The position numbers were made by a program, and so were the translations under genes. A DNA stretch of 64,000 nucleotides from Planctomycetota bacterium. Lineage in GTDB: Bacteria; Planctomycetota; Planctomycetia; Gemmatales; Gemmataceae. The number at the start of each line of letters is the position of its first letter. Position 1 is the first letter of the stretch. The notes under the pieces were generated by a model. It did not search any database, had not been told where the DNA came from, and worked only from the letters and a program-made list of their open reading frames with translations. Where the stretch lies: contig VGXS01000006.1 in assembly GCA_016873225.1 (NCBI GenBank), forward strand, positions 62,001 through 126,000. Direction: 5' to 3'. Positions 61,444-64,000 of this stretch are shown here, in pieces.

Positions 61444-62671
61444 GTTCCGCATGGGCCAGGCCCTCGAGGATTTTGGCCAGCGCCTGATATCGGTCGTGGG
61501 CCAGGTATTCACGGCGAACGATCGCCTTGCCCTCCTCGCCCAACCTTTGGCGCAGCGAGGCGTCCGCGGCCAAAATTCCAAGGGCTTGGCGCAGATGGCT
61601 GGCTGATGGCTCCTTGACCAGAAGTCCGCCGGCACGGCCCACGAGTTCACCCGGTCCGCCGACGCTTGCCGCAACGCATGGCACGCCGTTCGACCAAGCC
61701 TCCAGCAGAACCAGACCAAAGGAGTCGAGGACGCTCGGCAGGCAAAAAATGTCGATCGAAGCGAAGAAGTCCCTTCGCTGGCGGTCGTCAAGAGGTGGCA
61801 GGATCCGGATGTTCGCGCCCGCGAGGCCGACGGCCTTTCGGGCGTCGGGAAGCACGGGGCCCGCGAGGATGCCGTGGACTCCCAAGTGCGCCATCGCGGA
61901 TAGGGTTTCAACCAAGGCCACCGCGCCTTTTCCCTGGCAAAGGGGGGCCAGGTGGCCGATGACCACGGCATCATCAGGCAACCCCCATTCACTCCTGCCC
62001 CGCCTTCGGTCGCCTCCAGACACCGTTTCCGGGTTTATGCCGGGAGGAGCCATCACGATTTTTTCAGCTTCGATGCCGAGTTCGGCGTAATGCGACTTCT
62101 CGGACCGGCTTTGCACGATGAGGATGTCGGCCCGTCGCGCCAACGCGACTAGCGACGGATGATCGAATCCGCGCCGATGGGACGATCCCGCTTTTCCCGC
62201 CGCGCCGGGGTGCCAGAAAGGGGTGATGGCCAATCGCGCGCCGTGCCGGCGCGCGATTTTGCCACCGGCGGCGATGATTGATCCGTGCGGAAACCCCATG
62301 GCGTGAACCACGGCGGGCGGCTTGCCGGTTTCCGCCGACGACAATGACGGGCAAACGGGCCCCCAGGGAAACAGCCAGGGGGCGATCGATACGGGAATCG
62401 GCAGGAGGTTGATGGCGCGCAGGAGGTTTCTTTGACCGGGGAAAACCCAAACGGGATGCCGGCACACGGAAACGGCCCCGTCCATGGCCATCCCCTTGGG
62501 AAGATGAGGGGCATGCGGGTTCACGAAACTGTCATGCGATGTCCCGGTGGTCGTGTGAACCACGATCTCATGCCCGCGGCCGGCGAGGACGCTGGCCAGG
62601 CTGTGGGCATGGCTTTCCGCGCCTCCCCGGGCGGGTGGATAACGGTGGACAAGTTGGATGATGCGGGCCAT
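61409..62671 (-). CDS. GT4-family glycosyltransferase
   Basis: A 420-residue GT-B fold transferase that adds a sugar to a lipid or polysaccharide acceptor. The start reads IQLVHRYPPARGGAESHAHSLASVL (the N-terminal PPxxGGxE motif); the C-terminal domain has SIDIFCLPSVLDSFGLVLLEAWSNGVPCVAASVGGPGELV, with the EX7E-type motif for the donor sugar. Substrate and acceptor cannot be told. ATG 62671 is chosen because it starts the family-like sequence; the frame runs to 62770. It is convergent with and overlaps the hydrolase gene by 35 bases. Confidence 0.9.
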   Translation of the reverse strand: MARIIQLVHRYPPARGGAESHAHSLASVLAGRGHEIVVHTTTGTSHDSFVNPHAPHLPKGMAMDGAVSVCRHPVWVFPGQRNLLRAINLLPIPVSIAPWLFPWGPVCPSLSSAETGKPPAVVHAMGFPHGSIIAAGGKIARRHGARLAITPFWHPGAAGKAGSSHRRGFDHPSLVALARRADILIVQSRSEKSHYAELGIEAEKIVMAPPGINPETVSGGDRRRGRSEWGLPDDAVVIGHLAPLCQGKGAVALVETLSAMAHLGVHGILAGPVLPDARKAVGLAGANIRILPPLDDRQRRDFFASIDIFCLPSVLDSFGLVLLEAWSNGVPCVAASVGGPGELVGRAGGLLVKEPSASHLRQALGILAADASLRQRLGEEGKAIVRREYLAHDRYQALAKILEGLAHAEPTAPTGSPGIF

Positions 62672-62787
62672 TTCGGTAGTTGAAGGCTCTTCAGGGTGGT
62701 GACCGCACTCCCTGGCATGCGGCCTGGTGGATACACTAATGTTTCTTTCCGGGGCGTGGGTCCCGGCCATGGTCTGAAAGGGTGGGC

Positions 62788-63981
62788 ATGCTGCAGGTTT
62801 CCCGTCTCGCCTCGTCGATCAAGCCATCAGCCACCTTGGCGGCGGCCGCACGGGCCAAGCAGTTGCAGGCCTCGGGAGTCCGCATCAGGGATTTCAGCCT
62901 GGGTGAGCCGGATTTCCCCACGCCCGAACATGTGTGCGAGGCGGCGCGCCGCGCGATGGCCGCCGGCAAGACCCGGTACACCCAGGCCAGCGGAACCCCG
63001 GAACTCCGTGGCGCGGTCGCCAAGTTGTATGGCGAGTCATACGGCCTTTCCGTCACTCCAGAACAGGTTCTCATCAGCAACGGGGCCAAGCATTCGCTGC
63101 ACAACGCCCTGGCCGGAGCGATCAGTCCCGGTGATGAGGTCATCATTCCCACGCCCTACTGGGTGAGCTATTCCGACCTCGTCGCCATGACCGGAGGCGT
63201 GCCTGTGCTGGTGCCGACCAGCATGCAAAGCGGTTTTCGCCTGACTCCGGAGGCACTCAAGGCCGCCATCACGCCGCGCACCCGGATGCTTCTGCTCAAC
63301 GCGCCGAGCAACCCGACCGGCGCCGTTTACACCAAGGCCCAACTCGAGGCGATCGCCCGCGTCGTGCTTGATACAGGCATCTCGGTGCTGAGCGATGAGA
63401 TATACGAGAGGTTGATGTTCGACGGACGCGAGCCCGTCTGTTTCGCGACGCTGCACCCCGACCTCCCGGGACGAACCATCACCGTCAGCGGTGTCTCGAA
63501 GACATACGCCATGACCGGTTGGCGCATCGGCTGGTCGGTGGCGCCGGTGGCCCTGGCCAAGGCCATGGGGAATATCCAAAGCCAGCAGACCAGCAATCCG
63601 TGCAGCATCAGCCAGGCCGCGGCGTTGGCGGCCATCACCGGGGAGCAGGGTTGCGTGGAATCGATGCGCGCGGTGTTCCAGCAAAGGCGCGACCTTGTCT
63701 GCAGGCTGTTGAATGCCGTTCCCGGAATCCGCTGCCCTGTTCCCGACGGGGCTTTTTACGCCTTTTTCAATATCGAGGGGCTTTACGGCAAGGCTCCCGG
63801 TGGCCGGAAGATCAGCGATTCGGCTTCATTCTGCGACGCGGCCCTTGAGGATGCCCATGTCTGCCTCGTTCCCGGCAGCGCGTTTGGGGCGGAGGGCTTC
63901 GCCAGGCTGAGCTTCGCGACGAGCAACGAGGAAATCGAATCCGGGGTGTCGCAATTGGCCGCTTGGCTGTCGAAGGGCTGA
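62788..63981 (+). CDS. PLP-dependent class I aspartate-type aminotransferase
   Basis: A 397-residue class I aminotransferase, probably aspartate aminotransferase of the prephenate-compatible subgroup. It has SLGEPDFPTPEHVCEAARRA, TRYTQASGTPELRGAVA, NAPSNPTGAVYTKAQLEAI, the PLP lysine motif VSGVSKTYAMTGWRIGW and RLSFATSNEEIESGV at the end. ATG 62788 has AAGGGTGG upstream; a GTG at 62782 is also possible. The gene ends 19 bases before the window edge. It is divergent from the glycosyltransferase gene. Confidence 0.92.
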   Translation: MLQVSRLASSIKPSATLAAAARAKQLQASGVRIRDFSLGEPDFPTPEHVCEAARRAMAAGKTRYTQASGTPELRGAVAKLYGESYGLSVTPEQVLISNGAKHSLHNALAGAISPGDEVIIPTPYWVSYSDLVAMTGGVPVLVPTSMQSGFRLTPEALKAAITPRTRMLLLNAPSNPTGAVYTKAQLEAIARVVLDTGISVLSDEIYERLMFDGREPVCFATLHPDLPGRTITVSGVSKTYAMTGWRIGWSVAPVALAKAMGNIQSQQTSNPCSISQAAALAAITGEQGCVESMRAVFQQRRDLVCRLLNAVPGIRCPVPDGAFYAFFNIEGLYGKAPGGRKISDSASFCDAALEDAHVCLVPGSAFGAEGFARLSFATSNEEIESGVSQLAAWLSKG

Positions 63982-64000
63982 ACCGGTCTCCCCGCTGCTT

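Noticed and set aside
1-64000. CRISPR arrays, insertion sequences, phage genes or integrase/attachment sites
   Set aside because: No regularly spaced repeats, transposase motifs or integrase motifs were seen on reading either strand.

Overview
The window is GC-rich, densely coded bacterial chromosome, most likely from a planctomycete (Gemmataceae/Isosphaeraceae-like). The lineage call rests on gene types seen directly: a PVC-type membrane-bound dehydrogenase with HEAT repeats, a DUF1549/DUF1553 cytochrome-like protein with a CX4CH haem motif, a DUF1559 protein with a pilin-type N-terminus next to a small lipoprotein, a Ser/Thr kinase with a propeller-like sensor half, a very long secretin, and bacterial tetrahydromethanopterin (H4MPT) genes (DUF447 and beta-RFAP synthase). 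No phage, IS element, CRISPR array or plasmid gene was recognised; the window reads as core chromosome.

Layout. 1-6.4 kb: minus-strand exported proteins (a frameshifted dehydrogenase running off the left edge, a DUF2314 protein, a DUF1549/1553 cytochrome-like protein, a DUF3467 protein), two of them followed by clear intrinsic terminators. 6.5-10 kb: tRNA-Arg(TCG) and an overlapping selB-selA pair for selenocysteine insertion. 10-13 kb: SIS-domain isomerase, carA and an acyl desaturase. 13-16 kb: priA and DUF3501 (minus). 16-19 kb: a tight plus-strand run of S41 protease, RluA-type pseudouridine synthase and a HisA-like TIM barrel. 19-23.6 kb: lipoprotein, rhomboid protease, nth-pepT and a ROK kinase. 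23.7-28.9 kb: lipoprotein/DUF1559 pair, then a TPR-like protein translationally coupled to a kinase. 29-37.4 kb: a large M1-type peptidase fused to a predicted outer-membrane beta-barrel, a small exported protein and a 1632-residue secretin. 37.5-53.2 kb: a long minus-strand stretch with an HMA-MauE fusion, ilvB, an operon-like FHA / MgChl-I-type AAA / VWA / PhyH set, a HIT-hemC-U32 set, an esterase-like protein with a Cys nucleophile motif, two coupled exported proteins and an RNase Z-like hydrolase. 53.3-64 kb: DUF447-beta-RFAP synthase, CNT transporter-cytidine deaminase, a TPR protein, a polyacidic protein, purE-purK, an acetylxylan-esterase-like protein, a glycosyltransferase and an aminotransferase.

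How they fit together. Several sets show stop/start overlaps and probably act as units: selB-selA; nth-pepT; the TPR protein and kinase; HIT-hemC-U32; the two exported proteins at 49.9-52.3 kb; DUF447-mptG; purE-purK. The H4MPT genes imply a C1 (formaldehyde oxidation or detoxification) pathway whose other genes lie outside the window. The best candidates for undescribed biology are the peptidase-barrel fusion (28982-32041), the FHA/AAA/VWA/PhyH set (40278-44821), the coupled TPR-kinase pair (25128-28888) and the coupled exported pair (49941-52291). All functional calls come from reading motifs by eye; no database search was run.
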